A DNA stretch of 64,000 bases from Streptomyces sp. TRM70350 (GTDB lineage: Bacteria > Actinomycetota > Actinomycetes > Streptomycetales > Streptomycetaceae), in NCBI RefSeq assembly GCF_019219825.1, contig NZ_JAHUXH010000005.1:248001-312000 (forward strand), read 5' to 3'. The stretch's first letter is position 1. Every line of letters starts with the position of its first letter. The notes under the pieces are model-generated. The model ran no database searches and was not told the DNA's origin. It saw nothing but the letters and a program-made list of their open reading frames with translations. Shown piece by piece: positions 16,999 to 26,047 of this stretch. The position numbers were made by a program, and so were the translations under genes.

Positions 16999-17830
16999 GG
17001 GACCGCGCCGTCCACAGCTCGGGGAACACGTTCTTCCGGGCCCGCTTCTCCAGCCAGGCCACCCCGGCCGAGCCGCCCGTGCCGGGCTTGGCGCCCATCG
17101 CGCGGCGGGTGGCGACCAGGTGGTCGTTGCGCCAGCGCCACACCAGCTCAGCCACATCGGTCAACGCCTCGCCCACGCGGACGAGTTCGGCGTCCTGGTC
17201 ACCGGCGTAGACGGCGGCCCACACCGCCTCCACCTCGTCCGACGCCTCGTACCGCTGCGACACGTCACGCCGCAGCACGGACTCCGGTACGGCGTGCCCG
17301 CGCCGCGCGAGCAGCCGCAGCACCTCGTCGTACAGGCTCGGCTCGTGCAGCGCCTTCTCCAGCTCGGCGTGCGCCCGCGGGGCGCCCCGGTGCGGCACCA
17401 GCATCGACGCGGACTTCTCGCCGAGCAGGAACTCCATCCGCCGGTACATCGCCGACTGGAATCCGGAGCCCTCACCGAGGGCGGAGCGATACGAGTTGAA
17501 CTGGGCCGGCGTCAGCTGCCCGAGCGGCTTCCAGGAGGCGTTGAGCGCCTCCAGCTCGCGGACGGAACGCTTCAGCGCCGCCACCGCCACGGGCACGTCG
17601 TCCTCGCGGAGCGCCTTCGCGGCGGTCTCCCACTCATGGACGATCACGGTGAACCACAGCTCCATCACCTGGGTCGTGACCAGGAAGACCATCTCTCCGG
17701 GATCGTCGGAGAGGGTGTGCTGGAGGTGGGTGAGCACGTCCGCCTTGACGTAGTCCTCGTACGGAGTCGTGCCGTCGAAGTCGAGATGCGGGGTCTCGGG
17801 CTCGTGCGTCAGTTGAGCCTCTTGGGACAT
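16991..17830 (-). CDS. kynA: Tryptophan 2,3-dioxygenase
   Basis: A 279-residue heme dioxygenase that opens the indole ring of tryptophan to N-formylkynurenine. Typical motifs are TTQVMELWFTVIVHEWE (with the substrate-side His), FNSYRSALGEGSGFQSAMYRRMEFLLG (Tyr and Arg that bind the substrate), WRWRNDHLVATRR (axial heme His) and GTGGSAG (Thr of the carboxylate site). The ATG at 17830 has AGGAGA before it and gives the normal length; upstream in-frame codons are ignored. It is first in an operon with kynU. Confidence 0.96.
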   Translation of the reverse strand: MSQEAQLTHEPETPHLDFDGTTPYEDYVKADVLTHLQHTLSDDPGEMVFLVTTQVMELWFTVIVHEWETAAKALREDDVPVAVAALKRSVRELEALNASWKPLGQLTPAQFNSYRSALGEGSGFQSAMYRRMEFLLGEKSASMLVPHRGAPRAHAELEKALHEPSLYDEVLRLLARRGHAVPESVLRRDVSQRYEASDEVEAVWAAVYAGDQDAELVRVGEALTDVAELVWRWRNDHLVATRRAMGAKPGTGGSAGVAWLEKRARKNVFPELWTARSHV

Positions 17831-17975
17831 CGCTGTCTCCTGCTGTAACTCCGGGTAGCGGTCCGCCCCTGCCGTTACCGACACGGGGGCCCCGGTCCCC
17901 ACCCCGCATCCTCAGGTATGCCCCGGAACATCGCAAGACCCGCCTGATCACAGACGGGCCTGCGAAGAAACCGGA

Positions 17976-18389
17976 CTAACCCAGCGTCTGCGCCGCCGTC
18001 GGCGAGGAGTCCTTCAGGAACTGGGTGCAGCGCTCGTACTCCTCCTGCTCACCGATCGCACCCGCCGCGCGGGCGAGGGCGTGCAGGGCGCGCAGGAAGC
18101 CGCGGTTCGGCTCGTGCTCCCAGGGCACGGGACCGTGGCCCTTCCAGCCGTTGCGGCGCAGGGCGTCCAGGCCGCGGTGGTAGCCCGTACGGGCGTAGGC
18201 GTACGACTCCACGACGCTGCCCCGTTCGAACGCCTCGTCGGCCAGCTGGGCCCAGGCCAGCGAGGACGTCGGGTACTGAGCCGCGACCTCGGCGGGCGCG
18301 GACCCGTTCGCGAGCAGCTCACGCGGCTCGGGGTCGTCGGGGAGGTGGGTCGGGGGCGGTCCCCCCAGGAGGTTCTCGTGAATCGTCAT
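17976..18389 (-). CDS. DUF3151 family protein
   Basis: A 137-residue actinobacterial protein of unknown function. The N-terminus MTIHENLLGGPPPTHLP, the middle SYAYARTGYHRGLDALRRNGWKG and PWEHEPNRGFLRALHALARAA are hallmarks of DUF3151. The fold looks all-helical and tetratricopeptide-like. The start at 18389 follows from this conserved N-terminus; the in-frame extension is not conserved. It lies between kynA and the exporter gene, in the same order I recall from S. coelicolor. Confidence 0.92.
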   Translation of the reverse strand: MTIHENLLGGPPPTHLPDDPEPRELLANGSAPAEVAAQYPTSSLAWAQLADEAFERGSVVESYAYARTGYHRGLDALRRNGWKGHGPVPWEHEPNRGFLRALHALARAAGAIGEQEEYERCTQFLKDSSPTAAQTLG

Positions 18390-18500
18390 GGGTCCCAGTC
18401 TGGTGCATCGCGGCGGAACGAGAGCAGTGACGACCACCCACAGCACCGCCACCCGCGCGTCAGCCCCACAGGCCCCGCAACCCCCGCCCGCCCCCCCCGC

Positions 18501-19967
18501 CTACGCCCCCGCCGCCCCCTCCGCCGGTCGCTCCAGCGGCGGTGCGGTCACGTTCCCGTGCGTACGGCACTCGGGACGCTCACAGCCCGGAGTCGGCCGG
18601 CGTACGAACGCGTAGGCCAGCGCCGCCCCGGCCGCCAGGACGACCGCGCACACCACCATCGCCCGGCCGAACGCCGCGTCGAAGGCGTCCGGCCTGCGGT
18701 ACGCCTCCGGGCCCATCCCGGCCAGCAGGGGCAGCCCGGCGACCGCCACCAGGCCCGCCGCCCGCGCCGCCGCGTTGTTGATGCCGCTCGCCAGACCGGC
18801 CCGGGCGGTGTCCACGGAGGCCAGGACGGTGGCGGTGAGCGGGGCCACCAGGGTGACCATGCCCAGGCCCAGCACCAGCAGGGCCGGAAGGACGTCCCCC
18901 AGGTACGAGGCGTCCGGCCCCACCCGCAGCATCAGCAGCATGCCCACCCCGCACAGCAGCGGGCCGACGGTGAGCGGGATGCGGGGGCCGATCCGTTCGC
19001 CCAGTTCGCCGGAGCGGGCGGAGAACAGCAGCATCAGGACCGTGGTCGGCAGCAGGGCCGTACCGGCGGCCAGGGCCGAGTAGCCGGAGACCACCTGGAG
19101 CTGGATCACGGCGAGGAAGAAGAAGCCGCCGAAGGCCGCGTACACGCACAGGGTGACCACGTTGACCGCCGTGAACTGGCGGGAGGCGAAGACGTCCAGC
19201 GGCATCATCGGGTCCGGGCGGCGCTTCTCGACGTAGACGAAGGCGATGCCCGCCGCCACGCCCGCGATCGCCGTCAGGGCGACCACGAGAGATCCCCCGG
19301 TGGCCTCGATCAGGGCGTACGTCACCAGGGCCAGCGCGAGGGCGCCCAGGACGGCGCCGAGCACGTCGAAGCGGCCGTGCTGACGTCCGTCGGCGGACTC
19401 GGGGACGTGCCGCAGGGCCACCGGGAGGCACACCAGGGCGAGCGGGACGTTGAGCAGGAAGACCCAGCGCCAGCCGGGGCCGTCCACCAGCCAGCCGCCG
19501 ACGAACGGCCCCACCGCCGCCCCGATGCCGCCGAACCCCGACCACAGGCCGACCGCCCTCCCCCGGTCGTCGGCATGGAAGGAGGCCTGGATCAACGCCA
19601 GCGACCCCGGCGTGAGCAGCGCGCCGCCGATCCCCTGAAGCGCCCGCGCGGCGACCAGCACCCCGGCGTTCGGCGCGAGCCCGCACAGCAGGGAGGCCGC
19701 CGCGAACCACACCACGCCCACGACGAAGATCTTCCGGCGGCCGTAGGTGTCGCCCAGCGAGCCGCCGAGCAGGATCAGCCCGGCCAGCGTGAGCAGGTAC
19801 GCGTTGACCGTCCACTGCAGGGCCGCCAGCTCGGCGTCCAGGTCGCGGCCGATGCGGGGCAGGGCGACATTGACGACGGTCGAGTCCAGCATGGCCATGC
19901 TGGAGCCGAGCACCGTGGTGAACAGGATCCACTTGCCCTGGGACGAGGCCAGCCGGACATCGGGCAT
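18501..19967 (-). CDS. MFS drug exporter, DHA2 (EmrB/QacA) family
   Basis: A 488-residue permease with about fourteen membrane segments. Diagnostic motifs are SSMAMLDSTVVNVALPRIG in TM1 (the Asp is the proton-coupling position of 14-TM pumps), WTVNAYLL, motif A GDTYGRRK and motif C-like GALLTPGSLALI and GPFVGGWLVD. It should expel cationic or hydrophobic drugs by proton antiport. No TetR/MarR regulator is immediately adjacent. The C-terminus is Pro/Ala-rich. Confidence 0.92.
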   Translation of the reverse strand: MPDVRLASSQGKWILFTTVLGSSMAMLDSTVVNVALPRIGRDLDAELAALQWTVNAYLLTLAGLILLGGSLGDTYGRRKIFVVGVVWFAAASLLCGLAPNAGVLVAARALQGIGGALLTPGSLALIQASFHADDRGRAVGLWSGFGGIGAAVGPFVGGWLVDGPGWRWVFLLNVPLALVCLPVALRHVPESADGRQHGRFDVLGAVLGALALALVTYALIEATGGSLVVALTAIAGVAAGIAFVYVEKRRPDPMMPLDVFASRQFTAVNVVTLCVYAAFGGFFFLAVIQLQVVSGYSALAAGTALLPTTVLMLLFSARSGELGERIGPRIPLTVGPLLCGVGMLLMLRVGPDASYLGDVLPALLVLGLGMVTLVAPLTATVLASVDTARAGLASGINNAAARAAGLVAVAGLPLLAGMGPEAYRRPDAFDAAFGRAMVVCAVVLAAGAALAYAFVRRPTPGCERPECRTHGNVTAPPLERPAEGAAGA

Positions 19968-19984
19968 GTCCTCAGGTATACAGC

Positions 19985-20010
19985 GGGCCCGGCGCTGCCG
20001 CGCCGGGCCC
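19985..20010 (-). terminator. Strong hairpin downstream of fba
   Basis: GGGCCCGGCGC (19985-19995) pairs perfectly with GCGCCGGGCCC (20000-20010) over a four-base loop. It lies just beyond the fba stop on the same strand and upstream of the exporter gene. It probably terminates fba transcription. Confidence 0.7.
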
Positions 20011-20039
20011 AGCCGATGAAAACGGGTGCCATCTCAGCA

Positions 20040-20065
20040 CCGCGTACTACTACCGCGTACTACTT
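20040..20065. repeat. 13-base tandem duplication over the fba stop codon
   Basis: CCGCGTACTACTA (20040-20052) is followed directly by CCGCGTACTACTT (20053-20065). The second copy contains the fba stop codon. It is a second example in this window of a tandem duplication at a gene's 3' end. Confidence 0.8.
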
Positions 20066-21091
20066 CAGCTTCGTACCGGCCGACCGCAGGTGCTGGCAGG
20101 CCTCGACGACCCGCTTCGCCATCGACGCCTCGGCCAGCTTGCCCCAGGTCCGCGGGTCGTAGGTCTTCTTGGAGCCGACCTCGCCGTCGACCTTCAGGAC
20201 GCCGTCGTAGTTCTTGAACATGTGGTCGGCGACCGGACGCGTGAAGGCGTACTGCGTGTCCGTGTCGATGTTCATCTTGACGACGCCGTTCTCCAGCGCG
20301 GTGAGGATCTCCTCCGCCGTGGAGCCGGAGCCGCCGTGGAAGACGAAGTCGAACGGCTTGCTGTCGGCCGGGCGGCCGTACTTGGCGGCGACGCCCTCGT
20401 TGAGCTCCTTCAGCAGCTCGGGACGCAGGACGACGTTGCCCGGCTTGTACACGCCGTGCACGTTGCCGAAGGAGGCGGCCAGCAGGTAGCGGCCCTTCTC
20501 GCCCAGGCCCAGCGCCTCGGCGGTGCGGACCGCGTCGTCGACCGTGGTGTACAGCTTGTCGTTGATCTCGTGCGTGACGCCGTCCTCCTCGCCACCGGTC
20601 GGCGTGATCTCCACCTCGAGGATGATCTTCGCGGCGGCGGCGCGGGCGAGCAGTTCCTGGCCGATGGCCAGGTTGTCGGCCAGGGTCTCGGCGGAGCCGT
20701 CCCACATGTGGGACTGGAAGAGCGGGTTCTCGCCGCGGGCGACGCGCTCCTCGGAGACCGCGAGCAGCGGACGGACGTAGCCGTCGAGCTTGTCCTTCGG
20801 GCAGTGGTCGGTGTGCAGGGCGATCGTCACGTCGTACTTCTTGGCAACGATGTGCGCGAACTCGGCGAGGGCGACCGCGCCGGTGACCATGTCCTTGTTG
20901 TGCTGGCCGCCCAGGAACTCGGCGCCGCCCGTCGAGATCTGGATGATGCCGTCGCTCTCGGCCTCGGCGAAGCCGCGCAGAGCCGCGTGCAGGGTCTGGG
21001 ACGAGGTGACGTTGATGGCCGGGTAGGCGAACTTGCCTGCCTTCGCCCGGTCGAGCATCTCGTTGTAGACCTCGGGGGTTGCGATGGGCAT
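20060..21091 (-). CDS. fbaA: Class II fructose-bisphosphate aldolase
   Basis: A 343-residue zinc-dependent aldolase interconverting fructose 1,6-bisphosphate with DHAP and glyceraldehyde 3-phosphate in glycolysis and gluconeogenesis. Zinc ligands and catalytic residues are in ALHTDHCPKDKLDGY, the second His ligand in ASFGNVHGVYKPGNV, and the third in FVFHGGSGS; NIDTDTQYAFTRPV is the phosphate site. The length and the AHTDHC-type insert fit the class IIA (E. coli FbaA) branch. It probably follows pyrE in gene order but has its own 122-base upstream region. Confidence 0.97.
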   Translation of the reverse strand: MPIATPEVYNEMLDRAKAGKFAYPAINVTSSQTLHAALRGFAEAESDGIIQISTGGAEFLGGQHNKDMVTGAVALAEFAHIVAKKYDVTIALHTDHCPKDKLDGYVRPLLAVSEERVARGENPLFQSHMWDGSAETLADNLAIGQELLARAAAAKIILEVEITPTGGEEDGVTHEINDKLYTTVDDAVRTAEALGLGEKGRYLLAASFGNVHGVYKPGNVVLRPELLKELNEGVAAKYGRPADSKPFDFVFHGGSGSTAEEILTALENGVVKMNIDTDTQYAFTRPVADHMFKNYDGVLKVDGEVGSKKTYDPRTWGKLAEASMAKRVVEACQHLRSAGTKLK

Positions 21092-21213
21092 CTGTCCGCT
21101 CCTTGTATGTGCGGGTTGGCGTTCTGCGTGCTTACGGCCCTGACCTAGACCTTGGGTGCGACGTCATCGTCGGGCCCATCTTCCCAGACGGACCGGGATG
21201 CTCTAAGAGGCGC

Positions 21214-21762
21214 TCAGTCCAGACCGAGCTCGTCCTTCGCGTACGCGTACAGGTACGGCACCCCGGCGCCCTCCTGGATCTTCTCGGCGGCGCCGGTCGC
21301 CCGGTCGACGATGGTCGCGACGGCCACCACCTCGCCGCCCGCCTCGCGCACCGCCTCGACGGCGGTGAGCGGGGAGCCGCCGGTGGTGGAGGTGTCCTCG
21401 ACGACCAGCACCCGGCGGCCCGCGATGGCCGGGCCCTCGACCCGCCGCTGCAGGCCGTGCGCCTTCGCGGCCTTGCGCACGACGAACGCGTCCAGCCTGC
21501 GGCCCCGCGCGGCGGCGGCGTGCAGCATCGCGGCGGCGACCGGGTCGGCGCCCATGGTGAGGCCGCCGACGGCGTCGAAGTCCAGGTCGGCGGTCAGGTC
21601 CAGCAGCACCTGGCCGACCAGCGGGGCGGCCTCGCCGTCGAGGGTGACGCGGCGCAGGTCGACGTAGTAGTCCGCCTCCAGACCCGAGGAGAGGGTCACC
21701 TTGCCGTGCACCACGGCCTTGTCCTTGATCTGCTGCAGCAGCGCGCCACGTACATCCGTCAT
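21214..21762 (-). CDS. pyrE: Orotate phosphoribosyltransferase
   Basis: A 182-residue enzyme making orotidine 5'-phosphate from orotate and PRPP in pyrimidine synthesis. The PRPP loop is VLVVEDTSTTGGSPLTAVEAV (about residues 114-134). The catalytic-loop region is VVRKAAKAHGLQRRVEG, and DYYVDLRRVTLDG is the N-terminal strand. It starts 10 bases after the aldose-epimerase-like gene ends, so the two share a transcript, unlike the main pyr operon genes, which lie elsewhere in Streptomyces. Confidence 0.95.
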   Translation of the reverse strand: MTDVRGALLQQIKDKAVVHGKVTLSSGLEADYYVDLRRVTLDGEAAPLVGQVLLDLTADLDFDAVGGLTMGADPVAAAMLHAAAARGRRLDAFVVRKAAKAHGLQRRVEGPAIAGRRVLVVEDTSTTGGSPLTAVEAVREAGGEVVAVATIVDRATGAAEKIQEGAGVPYLYAYAKDELGLD

Positions 21763-21772
21763 GCCGACCAGC

Positions 21773-22561
21773 TTAGAGCCGCCTCCAGTGCCAGGTGGTC
21801 GTGGCCTCCAGCGGCTGCAGCGGCGTGACCAGGCGCGGGAGGGTGTTCAGCCCGTCGGGCGGCCCGGTCTGCGGCTCCACGCAGACGGCGGCCGCCTGCT
21901 CGTCGTAGACCACGACCCACTCCTCGGGGCTGGTGACCCTCAGCTCCAGCTGCCCCGGCCAGGTGAGGGTGACGTCGACGCCACCGGGCATGCCGAAGCA
22001 GTCGTCCCAGGGGCCGGGCTTGGGGTCGAGGCGGTTGCCGGTGGGGAGGTGGTCGTCGCCGCGCTCCTCCTGCCAGGCGGGGCTGAAGTCGATCAGTACG
22101 TCGGCCCGGCCGAGGTTGCGGTTGAACCACGGATGCCAGCCGATCTGCGCCGGGAAGGAGTCGTCGTACGTCTCGACGGCCATGGTCAGCGTCAGGGCGT
22201 CCGGCGCGAGGCCGATCACCTGGGTGACGCGGCCGGAGTAGGGCCAGGGGTCCGCCAGGTCGTACGTCAGGACCGCCTCGTCGGCCCTGAGGCGGGCGGT
22301 GTTCCAGGCGCCGTCCCGGGCGGTGCCGTGGATGGCGTGCGGCGGGGCGTTGAGCGGCAGCTGGTGCTGGACGGCGCCGTTGCGGAACCGGCCCTCGCGC
22401 ATCCGGCCGCACCAGGGGACCATCGGGAAACAGCCGAAGCGGTCGCCCTGGCGGAGGAGTTCGGTGCCGCCGACGCGGAGCCCCGCGATGCGGCCGCCGT
22501 GGTCCGGCCGCACGGTCACTTCCGCGTCGCCCGCGGTCAGCGTGATGGGTTCGTTACTCAC
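21773..22561 (-). CDS. Aldose 1-epimerase family protein
   Basis: A 262-residue galactose-mutarotase-fold protein. The N-terminal DHGGRIAGLRVGGTELL, CFPMVPWCGRMREGRF, HAIHGTARDGAWN (His is catalytic in the family) and IGWHPWFNRNL (second His) are typical; the general base Glu is probably in LELRVTSPEEWVVVY. It should interconvert alpha and beta anomers of a sugar or hexose phosphate; the exact sugar is not visible. It lies upstream of pyrE in the same transcript. Confidence 0.9.
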   Translation of the reverse strand: MSNEPITLTAGDAEVTVRPDHGGRIAGLRVGGTELLRQGDRFGCFPMVPWCGRMREGRFRNGAVQHQLPLNAPPHAIHGTARDGAWNTARLRADEAVLTYDLADPWPYSGRVTQVIGLAPDALTLTMAVETYDDSFPAQIGWHPWFNRNLGRADVLIDFSPAWQEERGDDHLPTGNRLDPKPGPWDDCFGMPGGVDVTLTWPGQLELRVTSPEEWVVVYDEQAAAVCVEPQTGPPDGLNTLPRLVTPLQPLEATTTWHWRRL

Positions 22562-22780
22562 GGGACGACCCTACTGGGGGGATCAAGAGGGCCTGTCCGG
22601 TCGCGGTGGACGGCCTGTCTGACGAATTCCCGTCGTCCGCCCGGAGGGCGGGCCCGTGGGGAGGGGCCACGTGGGCGTTTCGGCAACGCGACACGGGGGT
22701 CCTCCCGCTTGAGCGAAGCCGAGAGTGGGGGGTGCGTGGCAAGCGGGTCGCGCGGGGCGCCGGGAATTGTCAGCCAAACC
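22562..22780. other. Intergenic region, no gene seen
   Basis: This 219-base spacer lies between the epimerase promoter side and the end of the SRPBCC gene, both on the minus strand. Only shadow frames cross it, and no hairpin or known element stands out. Confidence 0.5.
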
Positions 22781-23581
22781 CTACCGGCGGCGGCGCAGGG
22801 CCCGGCCCAGGATGATGGCGGTCGCCACGACCAGCGCGGCCGCGGGGGCAGCCCAGCGGAGGGTGGGGTTCTGCGCGACGGTCTGCGGGGCGGGGACGGG
22901 GGCGTAGCGGCCGCGGGGCGGGGCGTGGTCGACCTCCTCCGCGCTGCGGCCGATCATCGTGCGGCGCGCGTGCGCGGCTTCGGCCGGGGGCTCGGCGGCC
23001 TCGGCGAAGTCCCGGGCGGCGGGGGGTTCTTCTTCGGCGGCGTCGGCGTGGCCGGATTCGTCGGCGGTGGCGTCGAGGGCGGGGGGTGGGACCTCGGTGT
23101 CGACGACGGAGGGGTGTTCTTCGGGGTGCGGCGGGGGCGGCGGAGGCGTCGTGGGCTCCTCGGCGCCGGTGGCCAGGTTCTGCGCCGTGCGGGTGAGCAG
23201 GCGGATCAAGGCCGAGTGGACCGCTTCGGCGGGCTGGTCGGTGATACGGCCGTCGGCCGAGGCGGTGCCCTGGACGGTGAGCGTGGTGCCGCCGTCGGTG
23301 TCACGGAGGCGGACGGTGAGCGCCAGCTTGACCGAGCCGGTGCCGCGGGTCTCGGTGGCGTCGCCCTCGACGGCGTACGAACCGTCGTCCTGCGCGGCGA
23401 TGCGCAGGGTGCCGCGGTAGGTGATGGAGTGACTGCCGACCCGCACCTTGAGCCGCCCGGCGACGGGCTCGGCCCCCGCCTCCTGCTGGAGCCCGGGAAC
23501 CGCCCGGGCGACCCGCGCGGGGTCGGCCAGCGCCGCGCCCAGCCGGTCGGGGGGAACCGGAACGAACACCTCATGCTCCAT
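22781..23581 (-). CDS. SRPBCC (CoxG-like) protein with C-terminal membrane anchor
   Basis: A 266-residue protein. Residues 1-150 match the START-like SRPBCC/CoxG fold (MEHEVFVPVPPDRLGAALADPARVARAVPGLQ, then GSVKLALTVRL and HSALIRLLTRTAQNL). A long Pro/Glu/Ala-rich linker (PTTPPPPPPHPEE) follows, and the protein ends in one membrane helix with RALRRRR inside. CoxG domains bind hydrophobic ligands or help assemble CO dehydrogenase, but no cox genes are near, so a lipid or ligand role at the membrane is more likely. The ATG at 23581 is chosen over the longer frame because the domain starts there. Confidence 0.85.
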   Translation of the reverse strand: MEHEVFVPVPPDRLGAALADPARVARAVPGLQQEAGAEPVAGRLKVRVGSHSITYRGTLRIAAQDDGSYAVEGDATETRGTGSVKLALTVRLRDTDGGTTLTVQGTASADGRITDQPAEAVHSALIRLLTRTAQNLATGAEEPTTPPPPPPHPEEHPSVVDTEVPPPALDATADESGHADAAEEEPPAARDFAEAAEPPAEAAHARRTMIGRSAEEVDHAPPRGRYAPVPAPQTVAQNPTLRWAAPAAALVVATAIILGRALRRRR

Positions 23582-23656
23582 GCCGACGGAGCCTACCCGT
23601 GGGTGGCCGGAAGCACGCTCCCCTCGACAGAAACTCGCCCGGCGTTGCGGCCCGCC

Positions 23657-23729
23657 CTCTGGGGGCTGCCGCCCCCGGACCCCCGCTTCGGCCTGGACGG
23701 CCTTGTCCCCAAACGCCGGACGGGCTGGA
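23657..23729. repeat. Streptomyces REP-like intergenic element, copy 1
   Basis: GGGGGCTGCCGCCCCCGGAC, then CGCTTCGGCCTGGACGGCC and AACGCCGGACGGGCTGG form a recognisable interspersed element that I recall as frequent after Streptomyces genes. It contains a GGGGGC/GCCCCC hairpin. A related copy is at 25450-25517, on the other side of the polyamine-synthase-like gene. Confidence 0.7.
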
Positions 23730-23774
23730 TATGCCCTCCGGCGCGACAAAGGGCCGCCGTCTCCTCGCCCTCGC

Positions 23775-25352
23775 TCAATACCTCGGGTGCACCAGCGTCG
23801 ACGGCGGCAACCCCGTCATCCGTGGTCTCAGGGCGTGACGGGCCGCGTCCAGGGGTGGCCTCGTGTCCGGGGCGGCCAGGACGAAGCCCCAGTCGCGGGG
23901 GGTAAGGACCGGCCCGGGGGCGCGGTCGGCGGTGGACGTGGAGCCGTGGCCGGACACCCGGTGCGGTGCCGTGTGCAGCCCGGCCGCGCGGATCGTCGTC
24001 TCGACCGTCCAGAAGACGTGCGGGCGCGAGTGGACCGGACCGGCGTGCACGGACAGACGGCCGCTGTCCGCCAGGACGCGCCGCGCGAGGCCGTAGAACT
24101 CCTGGGAGTACAGCTTGGTGCTGGCGGTGATGCCCGGGTCGGGCAGGTCGGCGATCACCACGTCGTACGCCGCTTCCGGCGCGCTCCGCAGCCAGCGGAA
24201 GGCGTCCGCCGTGGTGACGTGGACGCGCGGGTCGTCGTAGGCGTGGTCGTTGAGGTCGGCCAGCGCGGGGTCCCGGCCCGCCAACTCCACGACCGCCGGG
24301 TCGAGTTCGACGATGTCGACGTGGCGTACGCCGGGGTGCCGCAGCACCTCGCGCGCGGCGAGGCCGTCCCCGCCGCCGAGGATGAGCACGCGCGCGTGCG
24401 TGCCGTTCATCGCGGGGCGCACCAGCGCTTCGTGGTACCGGCGTTCGTCGTGGCCGCTGACGCGGAGCCGGCCGTCGATGAAGAGGTCGAGGGGGCGCCC
24501 GTCGGTGCCGCCGGTCAGGACGATCTCCTGGACGTCCGTCTGCAGGGCCACGCGTACGTCCCTGCCGTAGACGGCGTGGCGGGCGGCGCGTTCGAAGTCG
24601 TCGACGTGGACGGCGGCCGCGGCGAGGACGGCCAGGACGGCGGCGTTGGCGATGAGCAGCAGCCAGCGGGCGCGGCACGTCAGGTCGCGCCGGAACAGGC
24701 CGAGCACCAGGCAGCCACCGGCGACGACGTTGACGGCGCCGGTGAGCAGGGCGCCGGTCAACTGGCCGAAGAACGGCAGCAGCAGGAAGGGGAAGGCGAG
24801 GCCGCCGACCAGGGCGCCGACGTAGTCCGCCGCGAACAGGTCGGCCACCGCGCCGCCCGCGTCCTGGCGGCGGATGCGCTGGATCAGCTCCATCAGCAGC
24901 GGGATCTCCGCGCCGATCAGCAGCCCGATGGCGAGGGAGAAGGCGACCAGCAGCCAGCGCGGGCCGTCGGCCCACAGGCCGCCCCAGTCGCCGGTCCAGG
25001 CGAACACGGCGTACAGGGCCATCGCGCTGCAGCCGCCGAACAGGGCGAGGGTCGCCTCGACGGCGCCGAAACCGGCGGCGGCGTGGTGGCGCAGCCGCTT
25101 GGCGGCGAGCGAGCCGATGCCCATCGCGAAGACCATGACGGACAGCACGACGGATGTCTGGGTGACCGAGTCGCCGATCAAGTACGAGGCGAGGGCCACG
25201 AGTTCGAGTTCGTACACCAGTCCGCAGGCCGCGCAGACGAAGACGCCCGCGAGGACCAGGAACCGTCCGGTTGCCTGCCGCACGGGGATCCGCGCGGGGC
25301 CGCGCCAGGGGGGCGGGGGGCCGGGCGGGGCTGGCGCGTGCGGGTCGATCAC
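23775..25352 (-). CDS. Membrane-fused polyamine aminopropyltransferase (spermidine synthase-like)
   Basis: A 525-residue fusion. Residues 25-250 hold about seven membrane segments ([19 protein letters not shown] is conserved). Residues 255-500 form a spermidine-synthase-type Rossmann domain with [34 protein letters not shown]-binding [27 protein letters not shown] and catalytic-loop IADLPDPG. Soluble spermidine synthases transfer aminopropyl groups to putrescine; in these membrane fusions the substrate is unproven. It is flanked on both sides by copies of the same REP-like element. Confidence 0.9.
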   Translation of the reverse strand: MIDPHAPAPPGPPPPWRGPARIPVRQATGRFLVLAGVFVCAACGLVYELELVALASYLIGDSVTQTSVVLSVMVFAMGIGSLAAKRLRHHAAAGFGAVEATLALFGGCSAMALYAVFAWTGDWGGLWADGPRWLLVAFSLAIGLLIGAEIPLLMELIQRIRRQDAGGAVADLFAADYVGALVGGLAFPFLLLPFFGQLTGALLTGAVNVVAGGCLVLGLFRRDLTCRARWLLLIANAAVLAVLAAAAVHVDDFERAARHAVYGRDVRVALQTDVQEIVLTGGTDGRPLDLFIDGRLRVSGHDERRYHEALVRPAMNGTHARVLILGGGDGLAAREVLRHPGVRHVDIVELDPAVVELAGRDPALADLNDHAYDDPRVHVTTADAFRWLRSAPEAAYDVVIADLPDPGITASTKLYSQEFYGLARRVLADSGRLSVHAGPVHSRPHVFWTVETTIRAAGLHTAPHRVSGHGSTSTADRAPGPVLTPRDWGFVLAAPDTRPPLDAARHALRPRMTGLPPSTLVHPRY

Positions 25353-25449
25353 GACTGCGACGTTACGTCACGGATACGGAGGTATTCGTCACCCACACGT
25401 GTGGAACCGCGTGTTGTGGAGGCTCGGGACGTTTGAGTCGGACCTGCTC

Positions 25450-25517
25450 AGGGCTGCCGCCCCCGGCCCCTCGCTTCGGCACTGAACGGGCCTGGCTCTC
25501 AATCGCCGGACGGGCTT
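25450..25517. repeat. Streptomyces REP-like intergenic element, copy 2
   Basis: GGGCTGCCGCCCCCGGCCCC, TCGCTTCGGC, TGAACGGGCC and AATCGCCGGACGGGCTT match the copy at 23657-23729 in order and orientation with scattered changes. It overlaps the last codons of the DUF2617 gene. Confidence 0.65.
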
Positions 25518-26047
25518 ATGGAGGATGCCGGGCGTTGCCGGCTCACCGGCCCTCTGACCCGCGTCCGCGTCGCGACCAACTGGCCGTCCTGCGGGTACGC
25601 GTGCCACGTGCGCCAGTGCACCTGGCCCTCGTGGCGCTGGGCGAGCAGGGCCGTGAAGGCGTGCGGGCTGCCGGGGAAGACACCGGCGAGGCCGTTGGGA
25701 TGGTCGGAGACGAGGGCCAGCAACTCCTGGGCGCGGCCCGCGAAAGAGCCGGGCGACAGGGCCTCGACGCGCGCGGCGAACTCGTACTCCCAGTCACCCA
25801 CCCGCTTGGCGACGCCGAGCGGCAGGGGTGTGCTGCTGCCCGGAATGCACGCCACCGTCTCCGAGCAGCTGCTCCGCTCTTCCTCCAGGAGCACCTGGTG
25901 GGACGCCCCGAGCAGGCGCAACTGGAGCTTGGCACCGGCCAGTTCGAGGTCCAGGGTGGCGAGGGCGGGCAGTGGTTCACGGCCCAGCGCCCAGGCGAGG
26001 TCGGCCGCGCGCGTGTCGGTGTAGGAGGTGTTCAGGGTCGTGAGCAT
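25499..26047 (-). CDS. DUF2617 family protein
   Basis: A 182-residue actinobacterial protein of unknown function. It begins MLTTLNTSYTDTRAADLAWALG and has ASHQVLLEE, WEYEFAARVE, DHPNGLAGVFPG and HWRTWHAYPQDGQLVATRTRV, all features I associate with DUF2617. No catalytic motif is evident. It precedes the polyamine-synthase-like gene on the same strand, which is a recurring pairing in Streptomyces. The last residues are encoded by the REP-like element, so the C-terminus is probably variable. Confidence 0.85.
   Translation of the reverse strand: MLTTLNTSYTDTRAADLAWALGREPLPALATLDLELAGAKLQLRLLGASHQVLLEEERSSCSETVACIPGSSTPLPLGVAKRVGDWEYEFAARVEALSPGSFAGRAQELLALVSDHPNGLAGVFPGSPHAFTALLAQRHEGQVHWRTWHAYPQDGQLVATRTRVRGPVSRQRPASSISPSGD

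Noticed and set aside
18081..20162. 693-codon plus-strand frame across DUF3151 and the exporter
   Set aside because: Spans two genuine minus-strand genes and their spacer; composition is not protein-like.
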